Origin: Mycolicibacterium aurum
Lineage (GTDB): Bacteria; Actinomycetota; Actinomycetes; Mycobacteriales; Mycobacteriaceae
Length of the DNA: 64,000 nt
NCBI RefSeq assembly: GCF_900637195.1
Contig: NZ_LR134356.1
Location: 620,001 to 684,000 of the forward strand
Direction: 5' to 3'
The notes beneath the pieces are model-generated. The model saw only the letters and a program-made list of their open reading frames with translations. It was not told the DNA's origin and made no database searches. This document shows, piece after piece, positions 54,894 to 63,454 of the stretch; the first letter of the stretch is position 1, and each line of letters starts with the position of its first letter. The position numbers and the translations under genes are program-made.

Positions 54894-56465
54894 TTGCGGT
54901 GCGCGATCGCCGGTCTGACGTCCGTTTCCGTCCTCGCGGGGTGCGCCGCGCCGTCGGGCGACGGGCAGTCCACCGACCAGATCGTCCTCGCCGAAAGCTA
55001 CGAACTGGGCGCGTACAACCCGGTCGTCGGGTACTCCGAAACCGGCGTCTCGCCGCTCTACGACGGCCTCTACCGGCCGAGCGCCGACACCGACACCGTG
55101 GTTCCGGACCTGGCGCCGGCTCTGGCCCGGGACGCTCCCGAAGCGGTGGGCCCGAATCGCTGGCGCATCCCGCTGCGCACCGGGGTGGTGTTCTCCGACG
55201 GCAGCGCCTTCGATTCGGCCGACGTCGTCGCGACCTATGCAGCCGTGCGCGATCCGAAGGTGGCGTCCGAGATTTCGACGTCGGTGGCGCCGATCGTCGA
55301 ACTCACCGCCGACGGGCCCGCCGCGCTCACCGTCGAGCTGAACACCTCCGCCGACCCGCGGCCCTACCTTCTGCTCGGGATTCTGCCGTCGGAGAAGGTC
55401 GAGGCGAAGCCGGCCGCCGACTGGGCAGTGAACACCGCGCCCGTCGGCACGGGGCCCTACCGTCTGGAGAGCCTGCGCCCCGACCAGGCGGTCCTGGTGG
55501 CCCGCGACGACTACTGGGGCGAGCCGGTGCAGGTGCGGCGTCTCGTCTACACCTACGTTCCGGACGACAACGCGCGCGCCCAGAGCATGGTGTCCGGATC
55601 CGTCGACGGCACGAACCTGCCTCCGCGGCTGATCGATTCGGTGAAGGGCGACCAGGTGCAGACCGTCGCTGCGCAATCGGCCGACTGGCGGGGCGTCGCG
55701 CTTCCGGCGGGCAACCCGTTCACCGCCGACCCGCAGGCCCGGTTGGCCATGAACCTCGGGGTGGACCGCGCGGCGATGGTGCGCGACGTGCTGGTCGGGT
55801 ACGGCCGGGAGGCCAGCACGCCGGTCGCCGAGGCCTACGGCGACGCGTACAACCCGGACGCCCAGTACCGGTTCGACGCGGCACGCGCCACCACCCTGCT
55901 CGACGAGGCCGGCTGGCGGCCGGGCGCCGGCGGGATCCGCGAAAAGGACGGCGCCCGAGCATCGTTCGAGCTGCTGTACAACGCCCAGGACACGTTGCGC
56001 CGCGATCTCGCGGTGGCGTTCGCCGCCGCCATGACGCCGCTGGGCGTCGACGTACGGCCCCGAGGGACCAGCTGGGACGAGATCGACACCCGCTTCGATG
56101 ACGCCGCAGTGGTCCTGGGCGGCGGGTCAACGCCGTACAGCATCGACTCGCAGGTGTTCGACACGCTGCACACGCGCGTGCCGAACTCCTCCCCCTACTC
56201 GAACCCCGGCAACTTCACCGCGCCCGGCCTGGACGGGCTGCTCGAACGCGCCGCGCAGTCGCCGTCCGGCCCGGCCAAGGACGAGCTCTATCGCACCATC
56301 CAGGCGACCTACGCGGCCGAGCCGTCGCACGTCTTCCTGGCGTTCCTCGACCACACCTACAGCTACAAGAACCTGGGCTGGCAGCAGAGTGCGCCCATCA
56401 TGGAACCGCACTCGCACGGCGTGTCCTGGGGCCCCTGGTGGAACCTGCAGGCATGGACACGCTGA
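54888..56465 (+). CDS. ABC transporter substrate-binding lipoprotein (peptide/nickel family 5)
   Basis: A 525-residue exported binding protein. Signal peptide with lipobox VLAGC (cysteine about residue 19). The SBP_bac_5 fold shows LAPALARDAPEAVGPNRW, LRTGVVFSDGSAFDSADVVATY, APVGTGPYRLESL and LAMNLGVDRAAMVRDVL. This family brings in oligopeptides, dipeptides, nickel or opines; the ligand is not known. First gene of a five-gene importer operon inserted between the Rv0461-like gene and lpdC. The ATG at 54888 is used because the signal peptide begins there. Confidence 0.88.
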   Translation: MKLRCAIAGLTSVSVLAGCAAPSGDGQSTDQIVLAESYELGAYNPVVGYSETGVSPLYDGLYRPSADTDTVVPDLAPALARDAPEAVGPNRWRIPLRTGVVFSDGSAFDSADVVATYAAVRDPKVASEISTSVAPIVELTADGPAALTVELNTSADPRPYLLLGILPSEKVEAKPAADWAVNTAPVGTGPYRLESLRPDQAVLVARDDYWGEPVQVRRLVYTYVPDDNARAQSMVSGSVDGTNLPPRLIDSVKGDQVQTVAAQSADWRGVALPAGNPFTADPQARLAMNLGVDRAAMVRDVLVGYGREASTPVAEAYGDAYNPDAQYRFDAARATTLLDEAGWRPGAGGIREKDGARASFELLYNAQDTLRRDLAVAFAAAMTPLGVDVRPRGTSWDEIDTRFDDAAVVLGGGSTPYSIDSQVFDTLHTRVPNSSPYSNPGNFTAPGLDGLLERAAQSPSGPAKDELYRTIQATYAAEPSHVFLAFLDHTYSYKNLGWQQSAPIMEPHSHGVSWGPWWNLQAWTR

Positions 56466-57496
56466 CACCTGCGGCGACCGTCGGGGCCGCCGAGCACGCC
56501 GCGGCGCGCAGGTCGGTCGGCAGGCTGCGGGCCGCAGGCCGGCTTCTTGCGATCCGGTCCGCCATCGCCGTCCCGCTGACCGTCGCGGTGTCGGCCGCGA
56601 TGTTCGGCGTCGCGTCACTGTCGCCGTTCGACCCGCTGGCCGCCTACCTGGGCAGCAACTACCAGTTCGCCACCTCGTCGCAGCGGGAGGCGATGCGCGC
56701 GGCCTACAACACCGATCAGCCCTGGTATCAGGCGTGGTGGGAGTGGCTCGGTGGCCTGACGCGTGGCGACCTCGGCTGGTCGTCCACGCAGTCCCAGGCC
56801 GTCGCCACGGTGCTCGCCGAGCGGATGCCGTTCACACTGGCGCTCTCGGGTGCGGCGTTGCTGACCGCGGCCGTCGTCGGAATCCTGCTGGGCTGCATCG
56901 CAGGCATGCGCCGCGGGGGCCTCGTCGACCGCCTCTGCACGGGGTTCTCGGTGACCTTCGCCGCGGTGCCACCGTTCGTCGTGTCGCTGGCACTGGTGAT
57001 CGTCGTGGCGGTGGGCCTGCGCTGGCTACCCGCGTCGGGGGCGGCGGCCCCCGGCGCTGTCTACAGTATCGAAGGTGTTGTGCGCCATGGGATCCTGCCC
57101 TGGATAGCGCTCACGCTGTCCATGATCCCGTGGCTTCTGCTCACCACCAGGGCCGCCGTCGCGGAGAGCGTGAACTCCGACGCGGTGCGCGGTGCGAGAT
57201 CACGCGGTGTGCACGGCGTGGCGTTGCTGCGCGGACACATCGTGCCGGTGTCGGTGCTGCCCACCCTGGCGCTGCTGGGCACCCGGCTGCCGGAGCTGAT
57301 CGCCGGCGCGGCGATCGTCGAGACCGTGTTCGGCTGGCCGGGGATGGCCGCGGTTCTGGTCGATTCGGCTGCGGCTCTGGACTTTCCGCTGTTGGCCGCG
57401 CTGACCGTCGGCGCGGCGGCCGCAGTGCTGGCCGGCTCCGCGCTCTCCGACGCCGCCGCGGTCGCCATCGACCCGCGCATCAGGATGGCCGCATGA
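56453..57496 (+). CDS. ABC transporter permease (DppB-like)
   Basis: A 347-residue inner-membrane permease. Six helices; the extracytoplasmic loop after helix 1 is typical of DppB/OppB (LGSNYQFATSSQREAMRAAY). The coupling EAA-like loop is ESVNSDAVRGARSRGVHG followed by the IVPVSVLPTLALLG helix. Overlaps the binding-protein stop by 13 bp and the next permease by 4 bp. Confidence 0.87.
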   Translation: MDTLTPAATVGAAEHAAARRSVGRLRAAGRLLAIRSAIAVPLTVAVSAAMFGVASLSPFDPLAAYLGSNYQFATSSQREAMRAAYNTDQPWYQAWWEWLGGLTRGDLGWSSTQSQAVATVLAERMPFTLALSGAALLTAAVVGILLGCIAGMRRGGLVDRLCTGFSVTFAAVPPFVVSLALVIVVAVGLRWLPASGAAAPGAVYSIEGVVRHGILPWIALTLSMIPWLLLTTRAAVAESVNSDAVRGARSRGVHGVALLRGHIVPVSVLPTLALLGTRLPELIAGAAIVETVFGWPGMAAVLVDSAAALDFPLLAALTVGAAAAVLAGSALSDAAAVAIDPRIRMAA

Positions 57497-58320
57497 GCAC
57501 CATCGTGCGTCCCGCCCGGCTCCGCGTGACCTGGCCGTGGTGGATGCTCGGCGCCGTCGTCGTCGCGGCCGTCGTGATCCCGCTGTTCGCCGGCACCCAG
57601 GTCGCTGATTTCTCGGCAGCGCTTCGCCCGCCGAGTGCCGAACATCTTGCCGGAACTGATCATTCGGGCTACGACCTGTTGGTGCGTACGGCCGAGGGGC
57701 TGCGTGTGTCGTTGACCATCGCCGCCGTGTGCGCGGTGGCCGCCACCGCCCTCGGACTCGCGATCGGCGTGTCCGCCGCGATGATCGGGGGGTGGCTCGA
57801 CGCGCTCGTGATGCGCCTCGTCGACGGCGTCAACGCGCTGCCGCACCTCGTCGTCGGCATCGTCATAGCGGCGATGTGGCGGGGGGCGCCGCTGGCGATC
57901 ATCGCCTCGATCGCCCTCACGCACTGGCCTGCGGTGGCCCGGGTGGTGCGCGCCGAACTCCTCGCGGTCGCCGAGGCGGGCTGGGTGGACTCGGCACGCC
58001 TGGCCGGTGCGTCGCGCTGGTTCATCGCGACCAGACACCTGATCCCCGCGGTGAGCGGGCAGGCGCTGGTGGCCATGGTGGTTCTGCTGCCGCACGCGGT
58101 GTGGCACGAGTCCACGCTGTCGTTCCTCGGCGTGGGACTCTCGCCGGACCGTGCGAGCCTGGGCACCCTGCTCAGCGAAGCCCGCGGCGACATCCTGACC
58201 GGTGCCTGGTGGACGCTCGTGGTGCCCGCGGCGGCGTTGATCGTCACCGCGCTGGCCTTCGCCGCCGCCGGAACCGTGGTCCGCGACCGCCACCGGCCGC
58301 CGACGGGACAGGTGTGGTGA
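57493..58320 (+). CDS. ABC transporter permease (DppC-like)
   Basis: A 275-residue second permease. After helix 1 come AGTDHSGYDLLVRTAEGLR (the GTDxxGxDxxSR-type motif of DppC) and the coupling loop ELLAVAEAGWVDSARLAGAS. Six helices in total. It pairs with the DppB-like subunit to form the channel. ATGA overlap with the upstream gene, and its stop overlaps the following GTG. Confidence 0.87.
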   Translation: MSTIVRPARLRVTWPWWMLGAVVVAAVVIPLFAGTQVADFSAALRPPSAEHLAGTDHSGYDLLVRTAEGLRVSLTIAAVCAVAATALGLAIGVSAAMIGGWLDALVMRLVDGVNALPHLVVGIVIAAMWRGAPLAIIASIALTHWPAVARVVRAELLAVAEAGWVDSARLAGASRWFIATRHLIPAVSGQALVAMVVLLPHAVWHESTLSFLGVGLSPDRASLGTLLSEARGDILTGAWWTLVVPAAALIVTALAFAAAGTVVRDRHRPPTGQVW

Positions 58321-59081
58321 CCGCCGCGCGCCTGACCGGGCTCACGGTGGACATCGACCTGTACCGGGGTCGCGACTCGGCCGCCGTCCACGTGCTCGAC
58401 GACGTCAACCTCGCCGTCCCGGCGGGACGCGTCACGGCGCTGATCGGTGAATCCGGCTGCGGCAAATCGCTTGTCGCATCCGCGCTGACGGGGTTGCTTC
58501 CACCGGGTTCCCGGCGGCACGGCCAGGTGCGGATCGGGGACACCGACATGCGCGCGGATGACGAGCGCGGCTGGCGTGCGCTGCGCGGACGCCACATCGG
58601 ACTCGTTCCGCAATCCGCGGCGACGTCGTTCACGCCGGTACGCACCGTGGGATCCCAGCTCACCGAGATCTGCGCACGGTTCGGGGCGGACCGGATGCCC
58701 GCGCAGCTGTGTGCGGCCGTCGAACTCCCGTCCGACGTCGTCGCCCGGTACCCGCACGAACTGTCGGGCGGGATGGCGCAACGGGTGGCCATCGCCGCCG
58801 CACTGGCCGGCCGGCCCGGGCTGCTGGTCGCCGACGAGCCCACCTCGGCGCTGGACCCCGACAATGCCGCCCTGATCTGGCGGCTGCTCGGCGAGGCTGC
58901 CGCCGACGGCGCGGGCGTCCTGGTGATCACGCACGACATGCCCTCGCTGCTGCGCGCGCGGGTGTGCGACGACGTCGCGATCATGGCCCGGGGCACCGTG
59001 CTGTCCACGGCACCGCTCGCGGAGACGCTGGACAGTACGGATCCGCACACCCGGGCTCTGCTCGCAACGGTGCCGGCGTGA
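58317..59081 (+). CDS. ABC transporter ATP-binding protein (DppD-like)
   Basis: A 254-residue ATPase. Walker A GESGCGKS (residue about 43), Q-loop GLVPQSAATSF, signature LSGGMAQRVAIAAALAG (near 150), Walker B LLVADEPTSALDP, H-loop VLVITHDM. It lacks the C-terminal oligopeptide-family extension (oligo_HPY) of full DppD (about 330 residues), like NikD-type subunits. GTG overlaps the permease stop. Confidence 0.87.
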   Translation: MTAARLTGLTVDIDLYRGRDSAAVHVLDDVNLAVPAGRVTALIGESGCGKSLVASALTGLLPPGSRRHGQVRIGDTDMRADDERGWRALRGRHIGLVPQSAATSFTPVRTVGSQLTEICARFGADRMPAQLCAAVELPSDVVARYPHELSGGMAQRVAIAAALAGRPGLLVADEPTSALDPDNAALIWRLLGEAAADGAGVLVITHDMPSLLRARVCDDVAIMARGTVLSTAPLAETLDSTDPHTRALLATVPA

Positions 59082-59692
59082 CAGGCATCGAGGCGCTCGG
59101 AGTCCGCGCGGCGTTCGGGGGCCGGACGGTGCTCGACGGGGTCGACCTGACCGCGCCGGCGGGCTCGGTGACCGGGGTGACCGGGCCGTCCGGCAGCGGG
59201 AAGACGACGTTGTTGCGGGTGCTCGCCGGTCTCCACGCACCGGACGCGGGAGAGCTTCGCTACCACGGACACCCGGTTCCGCCCCGAGGCTCGATCGCGT
59301 TGCTCGCCCAGCATCCGCGGCTGGTGTGCAACCCGCGCTGGACGCTGCGCCAGATCATCGGCGAGCCCGCCGCCATCCGCGGCGAGACGCCGCCCGCGGA
59401 CGTGACCGCCCGCGTCGGCCTGGACGACGACCTCCTGGACCGCCATCCGGGGCAGGTCAGCGACGGACAGCTGCAGCGTGCCTGCCTGGGCCGGGTGCTG
59501 ACGCAGCGGGCCGACTTCGTGCTGTGCGACGAGCCCACCGCGATGCTGGACCCCATCGCGTCGGCCGCGGTGCGGACGTTGCTGCGTGACATCGCCCACG
59601 GCGGCGCCACGGTCATCCTGGTCAGCCACGATCCCGCACTGATCGCCGCCCTCACCACGGACGCACTGGCCTTGCCGCGCCTACTAGGCTGA
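59078..59692 (+). CDS. ABC transporter ATP-binding protein (DppF-like, short)
   Basis: A 204-residue ATPase, unusually short. Walker [11 protein letters not shown]-loop LLAQHPRLV, signature [13 protein letters not shown] (the usual LSGGQ has changed to VSDGQ), Walker [15 protein letters not shown]-loop VILVSHDP. All catalytic elements are kept, but the outer part of the helical domain and the whole C-terminal extension are small. Overlaps the previous gene by 4 bp and ends 5 bp before lpdC. Confidence 0.84.
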   Translation: MTGIEALGVRAAFGGRTVLDGVDLTAPAGSVTGVTGPSGSGKTTLLRVLAGLHAPDAGELRYHGHPVPPRGSIALLAQHPRLVCNPRWTLRQIIGEPAAIRGETPPADVTARVGLDDDLLDRHPGQVSDGQLQRACLGRVLTQRADFVLCDEPTAMLDPIASAAVRTLLRDIAHGGATVILVSHDPALIAALTTDALALPRLLG

Positions 59693-59697
59693 ACGAC

Positions 59698-61092
59698 GTG
59701 ACCCACTATGACGTCGTCGTTCTCGGAGCCGGCCCCGGCGGATACGTCGCGGCCATTCGTGCCGCCCAGCTCGGGCTGAGCACCGCCATCATCGAACCCA
59801 AGTACTGGGGTGGCGTGTGCCTCAACGTCGGGTGCATTCCGTCGAAGGCGCTGCTGCGCAACGCCGAGCTCGCCCACATCTTCCACAAGGAGGCCAAGAC
59901 CTTCGGCATCAGCGGGGAGGCGACGTTCGACTACGGCGCCGCGTTCGACCGCAGCCGCAAGGTCGCCGACGGCCGCGTCGCGGGCGTGCACTTCCTGATG
60001 AAGAAGAACAAGATCACCGAGATCCACGGCAAGGGAAAGTTCACCGGACCCAACTCCATCGAGGTCGACCTCAACGAGGGTGACACCGAGAAGGTCGAGT
60101 TCGACAACGCGATCATCGCCACCGGCGCCCGCACTCGGCTGATCCCGGGCACCGAGCTGTCCGACAACGTCGTCACCTACGAGACCCAGATCATGGAGCG
60201 TGACCTGCCCGGCTCCATCATCATCGCCGGCGCGGGCGCGATCGGCATGGAGTTCGCGTATGTGCTGAAGAACTACGGCGTGGACGTGACGATCGTCGAG
60301 TTCCTCCCGCGCGCGCTTCCCAACGAGGACGCCGAGGTCTCCAAGGAGATCGAGAAGCAGTACAAGAAGCTCGGCGTCAAGATTCTGACGGGCACCAAGG
60401 TCGAGAAGATCCATGACGAAGGATCGTCGGTCACGGTGACCGTGTCCAAGAACGACAAGACCGAGGAACTCAAGGCCGACAAGGTCATGCAGGCCATCGG
60501 TTTCATGACCAACGTCGAGGATCTCGGTCTCGACGCCGTCGGGGTCGAGACCGACAAGCGCAACCTCATCGGCATCGACGACTACATGCGCACCAACGTG
60601 TCGCACATCTACGCGATCGGCGACGTCACCGGAAAACTGATGCTTGCGCACGTCGCCGAGGCCATGGGTGTCGTCGCCGCCGAGACCATCGCCGGTGCCG
60701 AGACCCTCCCGCTCGGGGACTACCGGATGATGCCGCGCGCCACGTTCTGCCAACCGCAGGTCGCCAGCTTCGGTCTCACCGAAGAGCAGGCCAAAGAAGA
60801 GGGCTACGACGTAGTCGTCGCCAAATTCCCGTTCACCGCCAACGGCAAGGCGCACGGCCTGGCCGACCCGACCGGCTTCGTGAAGCTGATCGCCGACAAG
60901 AAGCATCTCGAGTTGCTGGGTGGTCACCTGATCGGGCCCGACGTGTCCGAGCTGCTGCCGGAGCTCACACTGGCGCAGAAGTGGGATCTGACCGCCAACG
61001 AGTTGGCCCGCAACGTGCACACCCACCCGACCCTGTCCGAGGCGCTGCAGGAGTGCTTCCACGGGCTGGTCGGCCACATGATCAATTTCTAG
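59698..61092 (+). CDS. lpdC: Dihydrolipoyl dehydrogenase
   Basis: A 464-residue flavoprotein that reoxidises dihydrolipoamide of pyruvate and 2-oxoglutarate dehydrogenases and, in mycobacteria, also supports peroxynitrite reductase/peroxidase activity. FAD loop [13 protein letters not shown], redox disulfide [13 protein letters not shown] (two cysteines five apart), NAD loop [11 protein letters not shown], and the His-Glu pair in [15 protein letters not shown] start, 5 bp after the ABC operon; a promoter of its own is not evident. Confidence 0.95.
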   Translation: MTHYDVVVLGAGPGGYVAAIRAAQLGLSTAIIEPKYWGGVCLNVGCIPSKALLRNAELAHIFHKEAKTFGISGEATFDYGAAFDRSRKVADGRVAGVHFLMKKNKITEIHGKGKFTGPNSIEVDLNEGDTEKVEFDNAIIATGARTRLIPGTELSDNVVTYETQIMERDLPGSIIIAGAGAIGMEFAYVLKNYGVDVTIVEFLPRALPNEDAEVSKEIEKQYKKLGVKILTGTKVEKIHDEGSSVTVTVSKNDKTEELKADKVMQAIGFMTNVEDLGLDAVGVETDKRNLIGIDDYMRTNVSHIYAIGDVTGKLMLAHVAEAMGVVAAETIAGAETLPLGDYRMMPRATFCQPQVASFGLTEEQAKEEGYDVVVAKFPFTANGKAHGLADPTGFVKLIADKKHLELLGGHLIGPDVSELLPELTLAQKWDLTANELARNVHTHPTLSEALQECFHGLVGHMINF

Positions 61093-61371
61093 TTGAGAGC
61101 GATCTGGGTCGCCGGTGTCGGCGGGTTGGTGGTCGGACACATCCTGTGGCTGGCCGGCATCTCGGCGGCCATCGCGTCGACGGATGTGCCGACCTGGGTG
61201 CTCGTCGTCGCCGCGGTGTCGCTGAGCGTCGGGCTGATCTCTGCGCTGCTGGCCCGGCGGGCATGGCGGCGTAAGGACCGGCGGTCCGAGATCTGGGCCG
61301 CGTTCCTGTGGGGTCTTCCGGTGTCGCCGGTGTTGCTGTCGCTGATTGTCCTCGGTGTGACCTACCTCTAG
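61093..61371 (+). CDS. Small membrane protein (Rv0463 position)
   Basis: A 92-residue protein with three helices (about 4-25, 32-52 and 70-90) and a basic loop (ARRAWRRKDRRSE). It follows lpdC with no gap; the first codon is TTG directly after the lpdC TAG. The same small membrane gene follows lpdC in M. tuberculosis, so they are probably expressed together. Function unknown. Confidence 0.75.
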   Translation: MRAIWVAGVGGLVVGHILWLAGISAAIASTDVPTWVLVVAAVSLSVGLISALLARRAWRRKDRRSEIWAAFLWGLPVSPVLLSLIVLGVTYL

Positions 61372-61385
61372 GCCACAATGGTCCG

Positions 61386-62468
61386 GTGGGGGACGGGGCA
61401 GTCGGGAGTTTGCTACGTCAGTGGTGGCAGCAGAGCGATGACTACCAGTGGCGGATCGACTTCCTGCGCAGCCGCGGACTGCTGCCGGTACTGCGCTGGG
61501 TGATCGCCGGTATCGGCGCGACCATGGGCGTGCTCTCGGCCGCGAATGTCGTCGCGCCGGCGGGAGCAGACGGCGCGGCGTTCCGGATCGGCTGGGCCGT
61601 GGTCGCCGTCGGTTCTCTGGGCTGGGCGGCGCGCTGGGCGTTCCGGCCGTGGCCGTCGGCACGGGAGTCGGCCGCGCTGGTGGTGTTCGTCGACGTCATC
61701 ATGACGCTGTCGGCGTTGCTGTTCGGCGATCCGAACCTGGCCATATCCGGCATCACCATCCTGCTGTGCGCGGGCGGCTACGTGGTGTTCTTCCACGGTC
61801 CTCGGCTGCACCTGGCCCACATCGGATGGTGCATCGTCTCCGTCGTGGGCATCGCGGTGTGGCTGGCGGCCGGCAGCGGCGAATACGGGCTGCAGGTGGG
61901 TGTCTCCCGGGCGGTGATCGCGCTGCTGGTCACGGTGTGCGTGCTGCCGGCGCTGCAGTTCGGGTTCTGGTTGCTGCAGGGCAGTTCGAAGCAGTCGTTC
62001 ACCGATCCGCTGACCGAGCTCACCAATCGCCGCGGGCTGGAGGTGTCGATGAAGCGGCTCAACGAGGCCGCACGCGGCGATGCGCAACTGTGCGCGGTGA
62101 TGATCGACGTCGACGGCTTCAAGGAGGTCAACGACACGTTGGGGCACTCGGTCGGCGACGACGTCCTGATCCGCACGGCGAGGCGGATCCGCGAGAGCGT
62201 GCGCGACGACGCGGTGGTGGTGCGGTGGGGCGGCGAGGAGTTCCTGGTGGTGGACCGGATCCCGGCCCCTCAGGCCGAAACGGTCGCCGAGCGGATCCGG
62301 TCCGCGGTGTCCGCGCCCGCGAAGCCGGCCATCACGGTGAGTATCGGCGTGGCGACGTGCCGACCGTCGGAGTCAGCCCTTGGCGACGTGATCGTCGCCG
62401 CCGACTCGGCCATGTACGAGGCCAAGGCCTGCGGCGGGGACCGCGTCATCGTCACCAGCGCTGCCTGA
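61386..62468 (+). CDS. GGDEF-domain diguanylate cyclase
   Basis: A 360-residue membrane cyclase. Six helices fill about 35-200. The GGDEF domain covers about 205-358: DPLTELTNRRGLEVS, VMIDVDGFKEVNDTLGH (metal aspartate), RWGGEEFLVV with an intact GGEEF active site, and SIGVATC. The inhibitory I-site, normally RxxD five residues before GGEEF, reads RDDA, so product inhibition may be lost. GTG start. No EAL domain. Its end overlaps the convergent hydrolase by 96 bp. Confidence 0.86.
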   Translation: MGDGAVGSLLRQWWQQSDDYQWRIDFLRSRGLLPVLRWVIAGIGATMGVLSAANVVAPAGADGAAFRIGWAVVAVGSLGWAARWAFRPWPSARESAALVVFVDVIMTLSALLFGDPNLAISGITILLCAGGYVVFFHGPRLHLAHIGWCIVSVVGIAVWLAAGSGEYGLQVGVSRAVIALLVTVCVLPALQFGFWLLQGSSKQSFTDPLTELTNRRGLEVSMKRLNEAARGDAQLCAVMIDVDGFKEVNDTLGHSVGDDVLIRTARRIRESVRDDAVVVRWGGEEFLVVDRIPAPQAETVAERIRSAVSAPAKPAITVSIGVATCRPSESALGDVIVAADSAMYEAKACGGDRVIVTSAA

Positions 62469-63410
62469 CCCGCCGGTGGTGAGGTGGTGCGCCAGGAATG
62501 CCAGCACATCGTCGGCCTTGTCGAAACCGCCGAGATGGCTCTCGTCGGGCATCAGCAACAGGTCCACGTCGGACAGGTGGGCGGCGGCGGCCTGCGCGTC
62601 GGCGAGCGAGATGATCGAGTCGGCGTCGCCGTGCCACCATTTGACCGGCACCGTGACGTCGGCCAGCCGGAATCCCCAGTCGACGCCGAACAGCCGGGCA
62701 TCGTCGAGCAGAGCCTGGAAGCGGCCTGCCGCGGCGTGGACGATGTCGTCGATGAACATCGCCTCGATCTCCGGGTTGGCGAACACCCGCTTGTCGCCGT
62801 CGGGCATTGCGGCAGCGAGCCCGGAGTACGCGAGGTGGGCGAGGGGGATGACCGGGGTCAGCAGGCCCGCGGTCACCGCCGCGAACGGCCGGCGCAGCGC
62901 CGACGTCACCGCGGACAGCCTGCGGGCCAACACGATAGCGCCGCTGGCCGTGGCATCCGGCCCGACCGACGGGGTCACCCCGCCGAGGATCGCCACCGCG
63001 GCCACCCTGTCCCGCAGAGCGGGCATCCCGGCACAGGCCAGCGCGTACGGGCCGCCGCCGGAGAGCCCGACCACGCCGAGCCGCTCGGCTCCCAGCACGT
63101 CGGCGACGTGCGCCATGTCGGCGGCCCAGTCGCCGATCTGCTCGTAGCGGTGCGCATCGCTGAGGCCGGACCCGGCCCGCTCGACCAGGACCACCCGCAG
63201 ACCGAGCTTCTCGGCGGCGCGCCGACCGACGATCGGGAGCTGGCGACGACCGCCCGGAGTGCCGTGGAACCACAGCACGACGGGGCCGGTCGGGTCACCG
63301 AACTCGGCATAACCGAGACGGCGACCGGAGGGTAGGAAGACGGTTCCCTCGGCGCGGGGCGGTTCGCAGCGGGGGACACCCGGCGGGTACCGCCACGGAT
63401 TGCCGACCAT
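62373..63410 (-). CDS. Alpha/beta hydrolase
   Basis: A 345-residue alpha/beta hydrolase. Oxyanion HGTPGGRRQL, nucleophile elbow GLSGGGPYALAC (Ser near 125), acid in WWHGDADSI, and histidine in PDESHLGGF near 305. The fold ends at about LAHHLTTG; about 30 further residues (GSGSAGDDDAVPAAG onward) are antisense to the GGDEF gene and look like run-on translation. Substrate unknown. The ATG at 63408-63410 gives MVGNPWRYPPG. Confidence 0.82.
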   Translation of the reverse strand: MVGNPWRYPPGVPRCEPPRAEGTVFLPSGRRLGYAEFGDPTGPVVLWFHGTPGGRRQLPIVGRRAAEKLGLRVVLVERAGSGLSDAHRYEQIGDWAADMAHVADVLGAERLGVVGLSGGGPYALACAGMPALRDRVAAVAILGGVTPSVGPDATASGAIVLARRLSAVTSALRRPFAAVTAGLLTPVIPLAHLAYSGLAAAMPDGDKRVFANPEIEAMFIDDIVHAAAGRFQALLDDARLFGVDWGFRLADVTVPVKWWHGDADSIISLADAQAAAAHLSDVDLLLMPDESHLGGFDKADDVLAFLAHHLTTGGSGSAGDDDAVPAAGLGLVHGRVGGDDHVAKG

Positions 63411-63454
63411 GGCGCAATGGTAGCGCCAGGGTTTACACACTCGAGGGGGTGTGT

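Noticed and set aside
63435..63454. ACACAC/GTGTGT inverted repeat as a terminator
   Set aside because: Short stem of 6 bp with an 8-base loop and no T-run after it on the minus strand; mentioned only with the pseudogene.
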